Shown: positions 15,794-23,700 of the stretch, piece after piece
How the letters are laid out: every line of letters starts with the position of its first letter
How positions within the stretch are numbered: the stretch's first letter is position 1
Source: Humitalea rosea
GTDB taxonomy: Bacteria > Pseudomonadota > Alphaproteobacteria > Acetobacterales > Acetobacteraceae
Direction of reading: 5' to 3'
DNA length: 64,000 bases
Assembly (NCBI RefSeq): GCF_003253705.1
Contig: NZ_QKYU01000016.1
Location: 62,001-126,000, forward strand
Made by a program: the position numbers and the translations under genes
Notes under the pieces: generated by a model
Database searches by the model: none
Told to the model about the DNA's origin: nothing
What the model saw: the letters and a program-made list of their open reading frames with translations, nothing else

Positions 15794-16720
15794 ATGAGCA
15801 GCAGCAGCCCACCCATACGGGTTCGACGACCGCGGTTTTATCGCCTGACGCGGTTGGGCTGGCTCGCGGTGGCGCGGCGCATCTGGCGTGAGGGAGCGTC
15901 CGACCGGATTTCCCTGGTGGCCGCGGGCTGCGCCTTCTACGCCATGCTGGCGCTGTTTCCCGCCCTTTCGCTGCTGATTTCCGTCTATGGGCTGGTGTTC
16001 GACCCCACCACGGTCGAGCCGCAGCTTGCCGTGCTGAACCGCTTCCTGCCCGAGATGGCGCAGCAACTCATCACCGCGCGTGTCCATGATCTGGTCACCG
16101 TCGAGCGGCCACGCCTCGGCATAGGTGCCGCGATCAGCGGCGCCATCGCGCTCTGGAGCGCCTCGGCCGGCACCCGCGGGATGATCGGCGCCCTGAACCT
16201 CGCCTATGAGGAGGAGGAGCGGCGCGGCTTCTTCGCCTTCCACGGCATGGCGCTGCTGATGACCCTGGCCGGCACCCTGGCGGTGGCGATCGGCATCGCG
16301 CTGCTGGTGTTCCTGCCGACCCTGGTCACGCTGTTCGGGCTGCCCACGCGCCAAGCCTTCCTCATTCGCGGCGGCTCGATGCTGTTGCTGCTGGTGCTGG
16401 TGACGGCGGGGCTGGCCGCGCTCTATCGCTTCGGCCCGTCCCTGCAGCACGCGAAATGGCGCAAGGTGGTGCCGGGGGCCGTCGCCGCCGCGCTGCTCTG
16501 GGCCATCGGCTCGGCGCTGTTCTCCTTCTACGTCACCAATTACGCGAGCTATGACGCGACCTATGGCCCGCTCGGCGGCGCCATCGGCCTGATGATGTGG
16601 CTGTATGTGACCGTCTTCGTCATCCTGCTGGGCGCCGAACTGAACTCCGAATTCGAGGTGCAGTCCGGGCTGCAGAACAAGAAGGTCGATCCCGCGAAGA
16701 CCGTGGGGCCGCCGAGCTGA
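15794..16720 (+). CDS. YihY/BrkB-family inner-membrane protein
   Basis: 308 residues with about six membrane helices. Family landmarks are SLVAAGCAFYAMLALFPALS in the first helix, the long second segment GAAISGAIALWSASAGTRGM, and the ending TYGPLGGAIGLMMWLYVTVF followed by ILLGAELNSEFE. YihY/BrkB proteins were once thought to be ribonuclease BN; their real function is unsettled. The ATG at 15794 is preceded by AGGAAAGG. A 66-base gap separates it from the esterase gene, so co-transcription is possible. The N-terminal 30 residues are strongly basic, favouring an inside orientation. Confidence 0.92.
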   Translation: MSSSSPPIRVRRPRFYRLTRLGWLAVARRIWREGASDRISLVAAGCAFYAMLALFPALSLLISVYGLVFDPTTVEPQLAVLNRFLPEMAQQLITARVHDLVTVERPRLGIGAAISGAIALWSASAGTRGMIGALNLAYEEEERRGFFAFHGMALLMTLAGTLAVAIGIALLVFLPTLVTLFGLPTRQAFLIRGGSMLLLLVLVTAGLAALYRFGPSLQHAKWRKVVPGAVAAALLWAIGSALFSFYVTNYASYDATYGPLGGAIGLMMWLYVTVFVILLGAELNSEFEVQSGLQNKKVDPAKTVGPPS

Positions 16721-16757
16721 GCTTGGCGCCCCGGCCGCCGCGTGGTTCGCTGCGGCC

Positions 16758-17123
16758 ATGCCAGCCGTTCCCCCTTCGCGCGTGAAGCCGGCGCTGCGCC
16801 TGCGTGTGGTGCTGAGCGAGAAGGTGGCCATCGGCCCGGGCAAGGCCGATCTGCTGGAGGCGATCCGCGCCGAGGGCTCGATCGCCGCCGCCGGCCGCCG
16901 CCTGCGCATGTCCTACCAGCGTGCGCATGACCTGGTGGCGGCGCTGAACGCCGATTTCCGCGAGCCTTTGATCGAGACCTCCACGGGCGGCGCCCGTGGC
17001 GGCGGCGCCCGGCTGAGCCCGGCCGGGGAGGCCGTGCTCGACACCTTCCGCGCCATCGAGGCGGAAGCCGCCGCCGCCGTCGAACCCCGGCTGGAGTGGC
17101 TGCGGGATACCCTGGCGCCCTGA
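16758..17123 (+). CDS. ModE-type winged-helix regulator, DNA-binding domain only
   Basis: 121-residue protein made of one winged helix-turn-helix domain of the ModE N-terminal/LysR-like type: ADLLEAIRAEGSIAAAGRRL is the first part of the HTH and MSYQRAHDLVAALN the recognition helix, followed by a Gly-rich wing (GGARGGGARLSPAGEAVL). The molybdate-binding TOBE domains of full ModE are absent. Such short proteins are often called molybdenum-dependent regulators, but without the ligand domain its signal is unknown. No molybdate transport genes lie nearby. It stands 37 bases after the YihY gene and 31 before the AsmA gene. Confidence 0.85.
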   Translation: MPAVPPSRVKPALRLRVVLSEKVAIGPGKADLLEAIRAEGSIAAAGRRLRMSYQRAHDLVAALNADFREPLIETSTGGARGGGARLSPAGEAVLDTFRAIEAEAAAAVEPRLEWLRDTLAP

Positions 17124-17154
17124 TGGGCCGCCGCATGTGCTAAAGGACCGCGGC

Positions 17155-19596
17155 ATGACGCTGAAACGCATCGCCCTCCTCCTCCTCGGCCTCCCCGCCG
17201 TCCTGCTCCTCGCGCTGGTCGTCTGGGCCGCGGTCTTCTTCGATGCCGATGCGCTGCGACCCCGCGTCGCGGCCGAGGCCGAACGCGCCACCGGCCGCGC
17301 CCTGACCATCGCGGGGCCGCTGCGGATCGTGCTGTGGCCGCGCCCCTCGGTTAGCGCCGAGGGGCTGGCGCTGGCCAACCTGCCAGGCGGCTCGCGCCCC
17401 GAAATGCTGACGATCCGCCGCGCCGAGGCCGAGGTCGCGCTCTGGCCGCTGCTGCGCGGCAAGGTCGAACTGGCCCGGCTGCGGCTGGTGGGCGCCGATC
17501 TGCTGCTGGAAAACCAGAACTGGGTTTTCTCCCCCGCCGCTCGCCCGCCGGGGCGTGACACCGCGCCGAGCCCCGCCGCCGCCCGCTCGGGCAGCTTCGC
17601 CGTGGGCGAGGTGGTGCTGGAGGATGCGCGCATCGCCATGGACGGCCAGACCGCCACCATCCCGCGCCTGGTGCTGCGTGACGCGGCCGGGGGCGTGACC
17701 CTGGCCGGCCAGATCGAGACCCATGGGCTGGCGCTGGAGGCCAATGCCCAGGGCGGGCGGCTCGCCCCGCTGCTGGCCGGCCTGCCGGAGCCCTGGCCGC
17801 TCAAGGCCGAGGTCACCGGCCCCGGCCTTGCCGCCGGCTTCGAGGGCAGCCTGTCCAAGGGGCTGACCGGCGTGGCGCGGCTGCGGCTGGACCGGCTGTC
17901 CCGCCTCGCCCCCCTGCGCCCCGGCCTGCCGGAAGCCGAGGGCGTCGAGGCTGAGCTGCGCCTTGCCGGCTCCGCCCCCGGCGCGCTGCGCCTGTCCGTC
18001 GCTGGCCTGCCGATCGGCCCGGCCCGGGCGGAACAGCTGGTGCTGGCCGCCGATGGGCTGGCGGCGCCGCTTGGCGGGACGGGCCAATTGCGGATGGGGG
18101 CGGGGGTGCTCCAGGCCCGCTTCACCGGCGGGCCGCTGGCGCGCTTCCTGCCCGGGGCCGCGCCCGACACCTGGCCGATGCGGCTGGAGGCCGAGGGCGA
18201 GGGGCTTACCCTCGCCGCCAGCGGCGCCTTGCCGAAATCCGGCGGGCTGCCGGCGGTCGAGGTCGCCCTGCGCGCCGCCGATCTCGGCGCCGCCGGGCAG
18301 CGCTTCGGCCTGCCGCTGCCGGCGCTGCATGCGATGACCTTGCATGGCATCTCGACCCCGCTGCCCGATGGCCGGCTGCAACTGAGCCAGTTCGCCCTCG
18401 CCAGCACCGAGGGCGATGTGGCCGGCGATGGCGTGTTGACCCTGGGCGTGGTGCCGCGCGTGGCGGCGCAACTGACCAGCCGGCGGCTGGATGTGGCGGC
18501 GATGACCCTGGCGGTCGCGCGCGCCCCCGCCCCCGCCCCCGCGCCCGGCCCCGCCAGCCCGCCGGTGCCGCCGCCGCTCCCGGCCCGCTCCAACCGGGTG
18601 ATCCCCGACCTGCCGCTGCCGGTCGGGCGGTTGAAGGACCTGCTGCTCGCCGCCGACGTCACCTGGAAGGCCGGTGAGGTGCTGTCCCAGGGCGAGACCT
18701 ATCGCGACATCGACCTGCACCTGGTGCTGGGCGGCGGCAAGCTGCTGCTGGAGCCCTTCGACCTGACCCTGCCCGCCGGCCGCGCCGCGCTGCGGGTGGA
18801 GGCGGATGCGACCGCGACCCCGCCGCGCCTCGGGGTCCGGCTGCGGTCCGACCGGTTGGACAGCGCGGCGCTGGCGGATGCGCTGGGCATGGCGCGGCGC
18901 CTCGCCGGGCCCTTGGAGGTCGATCTGGACCTTGCAGGGCCGGGCGAGGATTTGCGCCGGTTCCTCGCCGGTGGCTCCGGCCATGTCGGGCTGGCGATGG
19001 TGGGCGGGCGGCTGGAGCGGTCGGCGCTCGCGGGCCTGCCGCCGGAGCTGGTCAGCCTGTTGCTGCCCGGCGGCATGCCGGCGGAGGGGGTGGCGCTGCG
19101 CTGCACCGCGCTGCGGCTGCGGGTGGGCGAGGGGGCGGCGCGGATCGAGACGCTGCTGATCGATGGCGACCTCGGCCAGCTTGGCGGCGGCGGGGGTATC
19201 GGGCTGGCGGATGAGAGCCTGAACCTGCGGCTGCTGCCGGATGTCCATATCGGCCAGGTCAATCTGCGCGCACCCTTCACCATCGTCGGCACGCTCTCGG
19301 TGCCACGGCTCGGGCAGGTCGATTCGGCCGGGGCCGCGGGCGGGGCGCTGGGGGCGCTGCTGTCGCTGCAACGCACGCCCGATCGTCGCCTGACCGAACT
19401 CGCGCAAGGGCTTTCCGGCGGCGGGCCGGCGCTGCCCGAATGCGCGCCCGCGCTGATGGCGGCCCGTGGCGGGCGTGAGGGGCCGGCCCCCGGCCCGCGC
19501 CCGGCCCGGCCATCCGCCGCCCCGGCGGCGGGCACCCCCGCGGACCCGCTGCCCGCCTCGCCGCAAGACCTGCTGCGCGGGTTGTTCGGCCGGTAA
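17155..19596 (+). CDS. AsmA-family envelope protein
   Basis: 813-residue AsmA-family protein. One N-terminal membrane anchor (about residues 5-27) is followed by DADALRPRVAAEAERATGR and GPLRIVLWPRPSVSAEGL, the standard AsmA opening, and then a long repetitive beta-rich region. A Pro/Ala linker near residues 458-480 separates it from the conserved C-terminal part (DIDLHLVLGGGKLLLEPFDL, then LRFLAGGSGHVGL-like and VPRLGQVDSAG). AsmA-like proteins are inner-membrane anchored and are implicated in phospholipid or outer-membrane homeostasis. The ATG at 17155 follows AAAGGA; an in-frame GTG 18 bases earlier is less likely. The C-terminal 50 residues are low-complexity Pro/Ala. Confidence 0.9.
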   Translation: MTLKRIALLLLGLPAVLLLALVVWAAVFFDADALRPRVAAEAERATGRALTIAGPLRIVLWPRPSVSAEGLALANLPGGSRPEMLTIRRAEAEVALWPLLRGKVELARLRLVGADLLLENQNWVFSPAARPPGRDTAPSPAAARSGSFAVGEVVLEDARIAMDGQTATIPRLVLRDAAGGVTLAGQIETHGLALEANAQGGRLAPLLAGLPEPWPLKAEVTGPGLAAGFEGSLSKGLTGVARLRLDRLSRLAPLRPGLPEAEGVEAELRLAGSAPGALRLSVAGLPIGPARAEQLVLAADGLAAPLGGTGQLRMGAGVLQARFTGGPLARFLPGAAPDTWPMRLEAEGEGLTLAASGALPKSGGLPAVEVALRAADLGAAGQRFGLPLPALHAMTLHGISTPLPDGRLQLSQFALASTEGDVAGDGVLTLGVVPRVAAQLTSRRLDVAAMTLAVARAPAPAPAPGPASPPVPPPLPARSNRVIPDLPLPVGRLKDLLLAADVTWKAGEVLSQGETYRDIDLHLVLGGGKLLLEPFDLTLPAGRAALRVEADATATPPRLGVRLRSDRLDSAALADALGMARRLAGPLEVDLDLAGPGEDLRRFLAGGSGHVGLAMVGGRLERSALAGLPPELVSLLLPGGMPAEGVALRCTALRLRVGEGAARIETLLIDGDLGQLGGGGGIGLADESLNLRLLPDVHIGQVNLRAPFTIVGTLSVPRLGQVDSAGAAGGALGALLSLQRTPDRRLTELAQGLSGGGPALPECAPALMAARGGREGPAPGPRPARPSAAPAAGTPADPLPASPQDLLRGLFGR

Positions 19597-19616
19597 GGCA
19601 GGGCTATGCGGCGGGG

Positions 19617-20324
19617 ATGAAACGCTTCTGGGACACGGCGCGGGCGGTGCCCGCCGCCACTGGCTTCGGCATCAACCTGGACGCGCGGCCGCTGCGCCTG
19701 CCGGGCGGCGCGCCGCTGACCGTGCCGGGGCTGCGGCTGGCCGAGGCGCTGGCGCTGGAATGGCACTCCGTCGGCGCCACCAAACAGACCGAATTCACCT
19801 GGGATTCGCTGCCGCTGACCCGGCTGGTCGGCACCGTGCAGGACCGCATCGCCCCCGATCCGGAGCCGACCATCGCGGCCATCGCGGTCTATGGCGAGAC
19901 CGACCTGCTCTGCTACCGCGCCGAGGAGCCCAAGCTGCGTACCCGGCAGGAGGCCGCCTGGGACCCGCTGCTGGATTGGGCGCGGGATACGCTGCAAGCG
20001 CCGCTCGCCGTCACCCAGGGCGTGATGCCGGTGCCGCAGCCGAGCGCCTCGCTGCGCGCGCTGCGGGCGGCGGTGGGGGCGGAGGACCCCTGGGGGTTGG
20101 CGGCCCTCGGCGTGCTGGTGCCCGCCCTCGGCAGCCTGGTGCTGGGGCTGGCGGTGCTGCGCGGCCGGATCGGCGCGGCCGAGGCGATCGCCTGCGCCTT
20201 GGTGGATGAGAGCTTCCAGCAGGAATTCTGGGGCCTGGACGCCGAGGCGGAGGCGCGCGCCGAGGGCCTGGCCGCCGATGCGGCGCTGGCCACCAGCCTC
20301 ATCGCCCTGGCCCGCGCGGGGTGA
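19617..20324 (+). CDS. ATP12-family F1-ATPase assembly chaperone
   Basis: 235-residue protein matching the ATP12 chaperone family: a short N-terminal beta domain (MKRFWDTARA, INLDARPLRLPGG) and a helical C-terminal domain with ALALEWHSVG, YGETDLLCYRAEEP and EAIACALVDESFQQEFWG. In mitochondria ATP12 binds the F1 alpha subunit during assembly. Bacterial versions are typical of alphaproteobacteria and are thought to do the same. It is cytoplasmic. It starts 20 bases after the AsmA gene and its stop overlaps the GTG start of the acylphosphatase gene, so the three form one operon. Confidence 0.93.
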   Translation: MKRFWDTARAVPAATGFGINLDARPLRLPGGAPLTVPGLRLAEALALEWHSVGATKQTEFTWDSLPLTRLVGTVQDRIAPDPEPTIAAIAVYGETDLLCYRAEEPKLRTRQEAAWDPLLDWARDTLQAPLAVTQGVMPVPQPSASLRALRAAVGAEDPWGLAALGVLVPALGSLVLGLAVLRGRIGAAEAIACALVDESFQQEFWGLDAEAEARAEGLAADAALATSLIALARAG

Positions 20325-20596
20325 TCGCGCGGCATCTGCTGATCTCCGGCCGGGTGCAGGGGGTCGGCTTCCGCCATTGGCTGGAACGCGCGGCGCGCGA
20401 GGCCGGCGTGTCCGGTTGGGTGCGGAACCGTGCGGGCGGCGAGGTCGAGGCTGTGCTGGCGGGCGATCCCACCGCCGTCGCCCGGCTGGTCGCGCGCTGC
20501 CGGGGCGGGCCGCCGGGCGCCGATGTCGCGGCGCTGGCGGAGGCCCCGGCCGAGATGCCGACGGGCGACGGCTTTCGCCGCCTGCCGAGCCTGTAA
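20321..20596 (+). CDS. acyP: Acylphosphatase
   Basis: Small 91-residue acylphosphatase. The signature GRVQGVGFRHWLERAAREAG includes the catalytic Arg of GFR, and VSGWVRNRAGGEVEAV holds the catalytic Asn of VRN. It hydrolyses acyl-phosphate bonds such as carbamoyl or 1,3-bisphosphoglyceroyl phosphate; its cellular role is uncertain. The start codon is GTG overlapping the stop of the ATP12 gene (GTGA), which indicates translational coupling. Confidence 0.95.
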   Translation: MIARHLLISGRVQGVGFRHWLERAAREAGVSGWVRNRAGGEVEAVLAGDPTAVARLVARCRGGPPGADVAALAEAPAEMPTGDGFRRLPSL

Positions 20597-20780
20597 CCTA
20601 TTTCGCAGTTGCGAAGACGCGGCACTTCTGCCATCTAGCGCGGGTTGGCGGGGTTCTTCCCGCCCATGCCGCGCCCACCGCGTGATCGGCGACACCCCGC
20701 ACCAAGCCGGGGGACGCCTGGGTGGCCTACCGGCCCATTACCCCGCCGTCGCCCAGCACCACGCCGGGGCCGCGGCCCGC

Positions 20781-20808
20781 GCCGAGCCTTCAAGGTTCGG
20801 CGAGCAGG
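20781..20808 (+). promoter_or_regulatory. Leader stem-loop and ribosome-binding site of the DEAD-box helicase
   Basis: A near-perfect hairpin, 20781-20790 with 20792-20801 (one G-T pair), stands directly before AGCAGGA, which serves the TTG start at 20816. About 220 bases lie between the acylphosphatase stop and this start, long for this gene-dense region, and another small inverted repeat (TTCGCA/TGCGAA, 20602-20615) is at its upstream end. A structured leader next to the ribosome-binding site suggests translational control. Confidence 0.4.
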
Positions 20809-20815
20809 ATTTCCC

Positions 20816-22246
20816 TTGACCTCCACTGTTGATTTCGCCTCCCTCGGCCTCGCCGAACCCTTGATGCGCGCCATTGCCGACGCGGGCTTCACCACCCCCA
20901 CCCCGATCCAGGCGCAGGCGATCCCCGCCGCGATGGAGGGCCGTGACGTCCTGGGCATCGCCCAGACCGGCACCGGCAAGACGGCCGCCTTCGGGCTGCC
21001 GCTGCTGCACCGCCTGCTGAACCAGGGCGGCCGGCCGCCGCGCGGCGGTTGCCGCGTGCTGATCCTCTCCCCCACCCGCGAACTCGCGGCCCAGATCGCC
21101 GAGGGCTTGCGCTCCTACGGCCGCCACACCGGCATGACCCATGCGGTCGTGTTCGGCGGCGTGCCGGAAGGCCCGCAGAAGCGCGCCCTGATGGCCGGCG
21201 TCGATGTGCTCGTCGCCACCCCGGGCCGCCTGATGGACCACATGGCCCAGGGCTCGGTGCGTCTGGACCACGTCTCGGCGCTGGTGCTGGACGAGGCCGA
21301 CCAGATGCTGGACCGCGGCTTCCTGCCCTCCGTCCGCAAGATCATCGCCCGCGTTCCGGCCGCCCGGCAGACGCTGTTCTTCAGCGCCACCATGCCGACG
21401 GAAATCGACCGCCTGGCGTCGGAGATGCTGCGCGATCCCGTGCGCGTCTCCGTCGCCCCGGTCGCCACCACGGCCGAGCGGGTGAACCAGAAGGTTCTGC
21501 ATGTCGGCCGCGACGGCAAGCGCCTGGCGCTGACCAAGGTGCTGACCGGCGAGGGCGTGGGCCGCGCGCTGGTGTTCAGCCGCACCAAGCATGGTGCGGA
21601 CCGCATCGTGAAGCAGCTTGAGCAGGACGGCATTTCGGCCAATGCCATCCACGGCAACCGCAGCCAGAGCCAGCGCGAGAAGGCCCTCGCGGCCTTCAAG
21701 ACCGGCGTGGCCCCGGTGCTGGTGGCGACCGACATCGCCGCCCGCGGCATCGACGTGCCGGGTGTCACGCATGTCATCCAGTACGACCTGCCGGAAGTGC
21801 CCGAGACCTATGTGCACCGCATCGGGCGCACCGCCCGTGCCGGCGCCTCGGGTGAGGCGGTGGCGCTGGTCAGCCCGGACGACATGTCCCTGCTGCGCGC
21901 GATCGAGAAGCTGACACGCCAGCAGGTGCCCTCCGAAGGCGAGGTGCCGGCCCCCGGCAGCTACCCGGCCAAGCCCCCGGGCCGCAGCCAGCAGCAGAAC
22001 CGTGGCGGGCAGGGGCGCGGTGCGCCTCGCCCTGCCGGCGGTGGCAATGGCCAGGGGCGCGACCCGCGCCGGGCCGGGGCGCCGGGTGGCGGTGCCGCCG
22101 TGCGCCGCCCCGATGCGGCCCGCGCCGGCACCCCGCGTGGGGCGCCGGGTGGTGGCGGGCGTCATGCCTCGCCCTCCGCGCCGCGTGAGGCGTCCGAGGG
22201 CCGCAAGGACCGCGCCTGGCGCGATTCGGACTTCCGCGAGGGCTGA
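20816..22246 (+). CDS. DEAD-box ATP-dependent RNA helicase
   Basis: 476-residue DEAD-box helicase of RhlE type. All core motifs are present: TPTPIQAQAIPA (Q motif), AQTGTGKT (I), PTRELA (Ia), TPGRL (Ib), DEAD (II), SATMP (III), VATDIAARGID (V) and HRIGRTARAG (VI). After residue about 380 comes a basic, Gly/Arg/Pro-rich tail with RGG-like repeats typical of RNA-binding extensions. The likely start is TTG at 20816, giving MTSTVDFASLGLAEPLM; sequence upstream in frame is open but proline/arginine-rich and unlike a helicase N-terminus. It probably acts in ribosome assembly or RNA turnover. Confidence 0.93.
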   Translation: MTSTVDFASLGLAEPLMRAIADAGFTTPTPIQAQAIPAAMEGRDVLGIAQTGTGKTAAFGLPLLHRLLNQGGRPPRGGCRVLILSPTRELAAQIAEGLRSYGRHTGMTHAVVFGGVPEGPQKRALMAGVDVLVATPGRLMDHMAQGSVRLDHVSALVLDEADQMLDRGFLPSVRKIIARVPAARQTLFFSATMPTEIDRLASEMLRDPVRVSVAPVATTAERVNQKVLHVGRDGKRLALTKVLTGEGVGRALVFSRTKHGADRIVKQLEQDGISANAIHGNRSQSQREKALAAFKTGVAPVLVATDIAARGIDVPGVTHVIQYDLPEVPETYVHRIGRTARAGASGEAVALVSPDDMSLLRAIEKLTRQQVPSEGEVPAPGSYPAKPPGRSQQQNRGGQGRGAPRPAGGGNGQGRDPRRAGAPGGGAAVRRPDAARAGTPRGAPGGGGRHASPSAPREASEGRKDRAWRDSDFREG

Positions 22247-22295
22247 TCGCGGCGGCCCCAGGCCGTTCTTTACAAAGTATTCATCGCTTCAAACT

Positions 22296-22322
22296 GTCCC
22301 TGGTGCCTCTCGCGCCAGGGAC
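22296..22322 (+). terminator. Stem-loop between the helicase gene and a small ORF
   Basis: An 11-bp stem with one G-T pair (22296-22306 with 22312-22322, loop CTCTC) of the form GTCCCTGG/CCAGGGAC begins 49 bases after the helicase stop. There is no T-run, so it may be a terminator of weak type or a leader structure for the small ORF starting 33 bases downstream. Confidence 0.45.
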
Positions 22323-22355
22323 CATATGTTGCGGCGCACCAATTCTGGAGTGGCG

Positions 22356-22490
22356 ATGATGACCAGCACGACCCCCGCCTCCGCCGCCGAGACCCTGATC
22401 AAGCTTCCCGCCTATTCCTCCGACGGGGCCGCCATCACGCCGATCCTCAGCATCGTCCCCCGCACCCCGCCCGCGGTGCCGAAGGCCTGA
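22356..22490 (+). CDS. Hypothetical 44-residue protein
   Basis: A short reading frame with a good ribosome-binding site (CTGGAG five bases before ATG ATG) encodes 44 residues, beginning MMTSTTPASAAETLIKLP and ending PPAVPKA. It is neutral to slightly basic, Pro/Ala/Thr-rich and without a membrane segment or signal peptide. A TTTACA hexamer at 22269-22274 might be a -35 element, but no good -10 follows. I do not recognise a family. It ends nine bases before the end of the convergent Bug gene. Confidence 0.5.
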   Translation: MMTSTTPASAAETLIKLPAYSSDGAAITPILSIVPRTPPAVPKA

Positions 22491-22499
22491 CGGCCAGGT

Positions 22500-23504
22500 T
22501 CAGGAGTCGATCCTGATCCCCAGGCGCCGCACCAGCCCACCCCAACGCTCGGCCTCGGTCGCGATATAGGCGGCGGCCTGTTCCGGGCTGCTCGCCACGA
22601 TCTCGAATCCCGCCGCTTCCAGCGTCGTCCTGGTCCGCGCATCGGCCAGCGCCGCCTGCGCCTCCGTGGCCAGCCGCGCGACGCGGGCGGCGGGCGTCGC
22701 CGAGGGCGCGACCAGCGCGACCCAGCCATAGGAGGTCGCATCCGGCAGCCCGGCCTCGGCCAGGGTCGGCACGTTCGGCGCGGTCGGGATGCGGGCATCG
22801 GCGGTGACGGCGAGCGCCCGCACCCGGCCCTCGTTCACCTGCGCCAGCACGGCGCCGGCCGAGACGAACATCGTCTCGATGCGCCCCGCGACCAGATCCA
22901 GCACCGCCGGCGGGAAGCCGCGATAGGGCGCGTGCTCCATCGTGGTGCCGGTGCGCGCCATGAAATCCTCCATGGCCAGATGGCTGCCCGAGCCCGCGCC
23001 GACCGAGGCATAGGTCATCTTGCCCGGGTTCGCCTTGGCATAGGCGATGAAGCCCGCGAGGTCGGTCGCCGGCACCGAGGGATGCACCACCAGCAACTGC
23101 GGCGAGCGCACCAGCAGCGAGATCGGCACCAGATCGCGGCGCGGATCATAGGGCAGGTTGGGGTAGAGCGCGGGCGCGACCGCGAGCGGGGAGTTGATGG
23201 ACACCCCGATCACATGCCCGTCCGTCGCCTTGGCGATGGCATCGGTGCCGATGTTGCCGCCGGCGCCGGAGCGGTTGTCCACCACGAAGGGCTGGCCGAA
23301 GGCGGTGGTGAAATGCGCCGCGACCGCGCGGGCGGCGATATCGGGTGTGGAGCCGCCGGGGAAGGGGACGATCACGCGCACCGGCCGGTCAGGCCAGGCG
23401 GCCTGCGCGCGGGCCAGGCCCGGCATGGCCAGGGTCCCCGTCAGAGTCGTGCCGGCCAGGGCCGCAAAGCTGCGGCGCCCCAGCGTGGGGGGAATGCGTG
23501 TCAT
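22500..23504 (-). CDS. Bug/TctC-family tripartite tricarboxylate transporter substrate-binding protein
   Basis: 334-residue periplasmic binding protein, second of its family in the window. A twin-Arg-containing signal region (LGRRSFAALAG...LARAQA) gives cleavage near residue 34, so Tat or Sec export are both possible. Bug motifs follow: VRVIVPFPGGSTPDIAAR, VDNRSGAGGNIGTDAIAKA and MTYASVGAGSGSHLAME. The start at 23502-23504 is set by GGAGGA seven bases upstream; a longer in-frame form has no support. It stands alone, with no enzyme or TctAB genes beside it, so the ligand cannot be guessed. It diverges from lpdA. Confidence 0.93.
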   Translation of the reverse strand: MTRIPPTLGRRSFAALAGTTLTGTLAMPGLARAQAAWPDRPVRVIVPFPGGSTPDIAARAVAAHFTTAFGQPFVVDNRSGAGGNIGTDAIAKATDGHVIGVSINSPLAVAPALYPNLPYDPRRDLVPISLLVRSPQLLVVHPSVPATDLAGFIAYAKANPGKMTYASVGAGSGSHLAMEDFMARTGTTMEHAPYRGFPPAVLDLVAGRIETMFVSAGAVLAQVNEGRVRALAVTADARIPTAPNVPTLAEAGLPDATSYGWVALVAPSATPAARVARLATEAQAALADARTRTTLEAAGFEIVASSPEQAAAYIATEAERWGGLVRRLGIRIDS

Positions 23505-23700
23505 GCGTGTTTCCTCCTCCGTGCCCCCCGCGTGACCTTGGCCGGAGACCCATATTGAGCTTGTTTGCGGCTTAGCATCCGTGCTCCGGGGCGGCCAGCG
23601 CCTTGCCCCTGCCGCCATGACGGGCCAGAAAGCCTACCAACAAGCTCGCCGACAAGCCGCCGACAAGCCGCCCGCAACCCCGTTCAGGACCGCACCCCAC

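Noticed and set aside
18520-18600. C-rich repetitive DNA in the AsmA gene, considered as a repeat element
   Set aside because: It simply encodes a Pro/Ala linker between two parts of AsmA.
20645-20815. A 57-codon N-terminal extension of the DEAD-box helicase
   Set aside because: It is composed mainly of Pro, Arg and Gly, unlike any helicase N-terminus, and the TTG at 20816 has its own ribosome-binding site.
22261-22300. A TTTACA hexamer considered as the -35 of a promoter for the 44-residue ORF
   Set aside because: No acceptable -10 hexamer at 16-18 bases, so a promoter call is not justified.
23648-23669. Two tandem copies of GCCGACAAGCC before lpdA, considered as operators
   Set aside because: Perfect but short and in GC-rich DNA; no dyad symmetry or known regulator motif.
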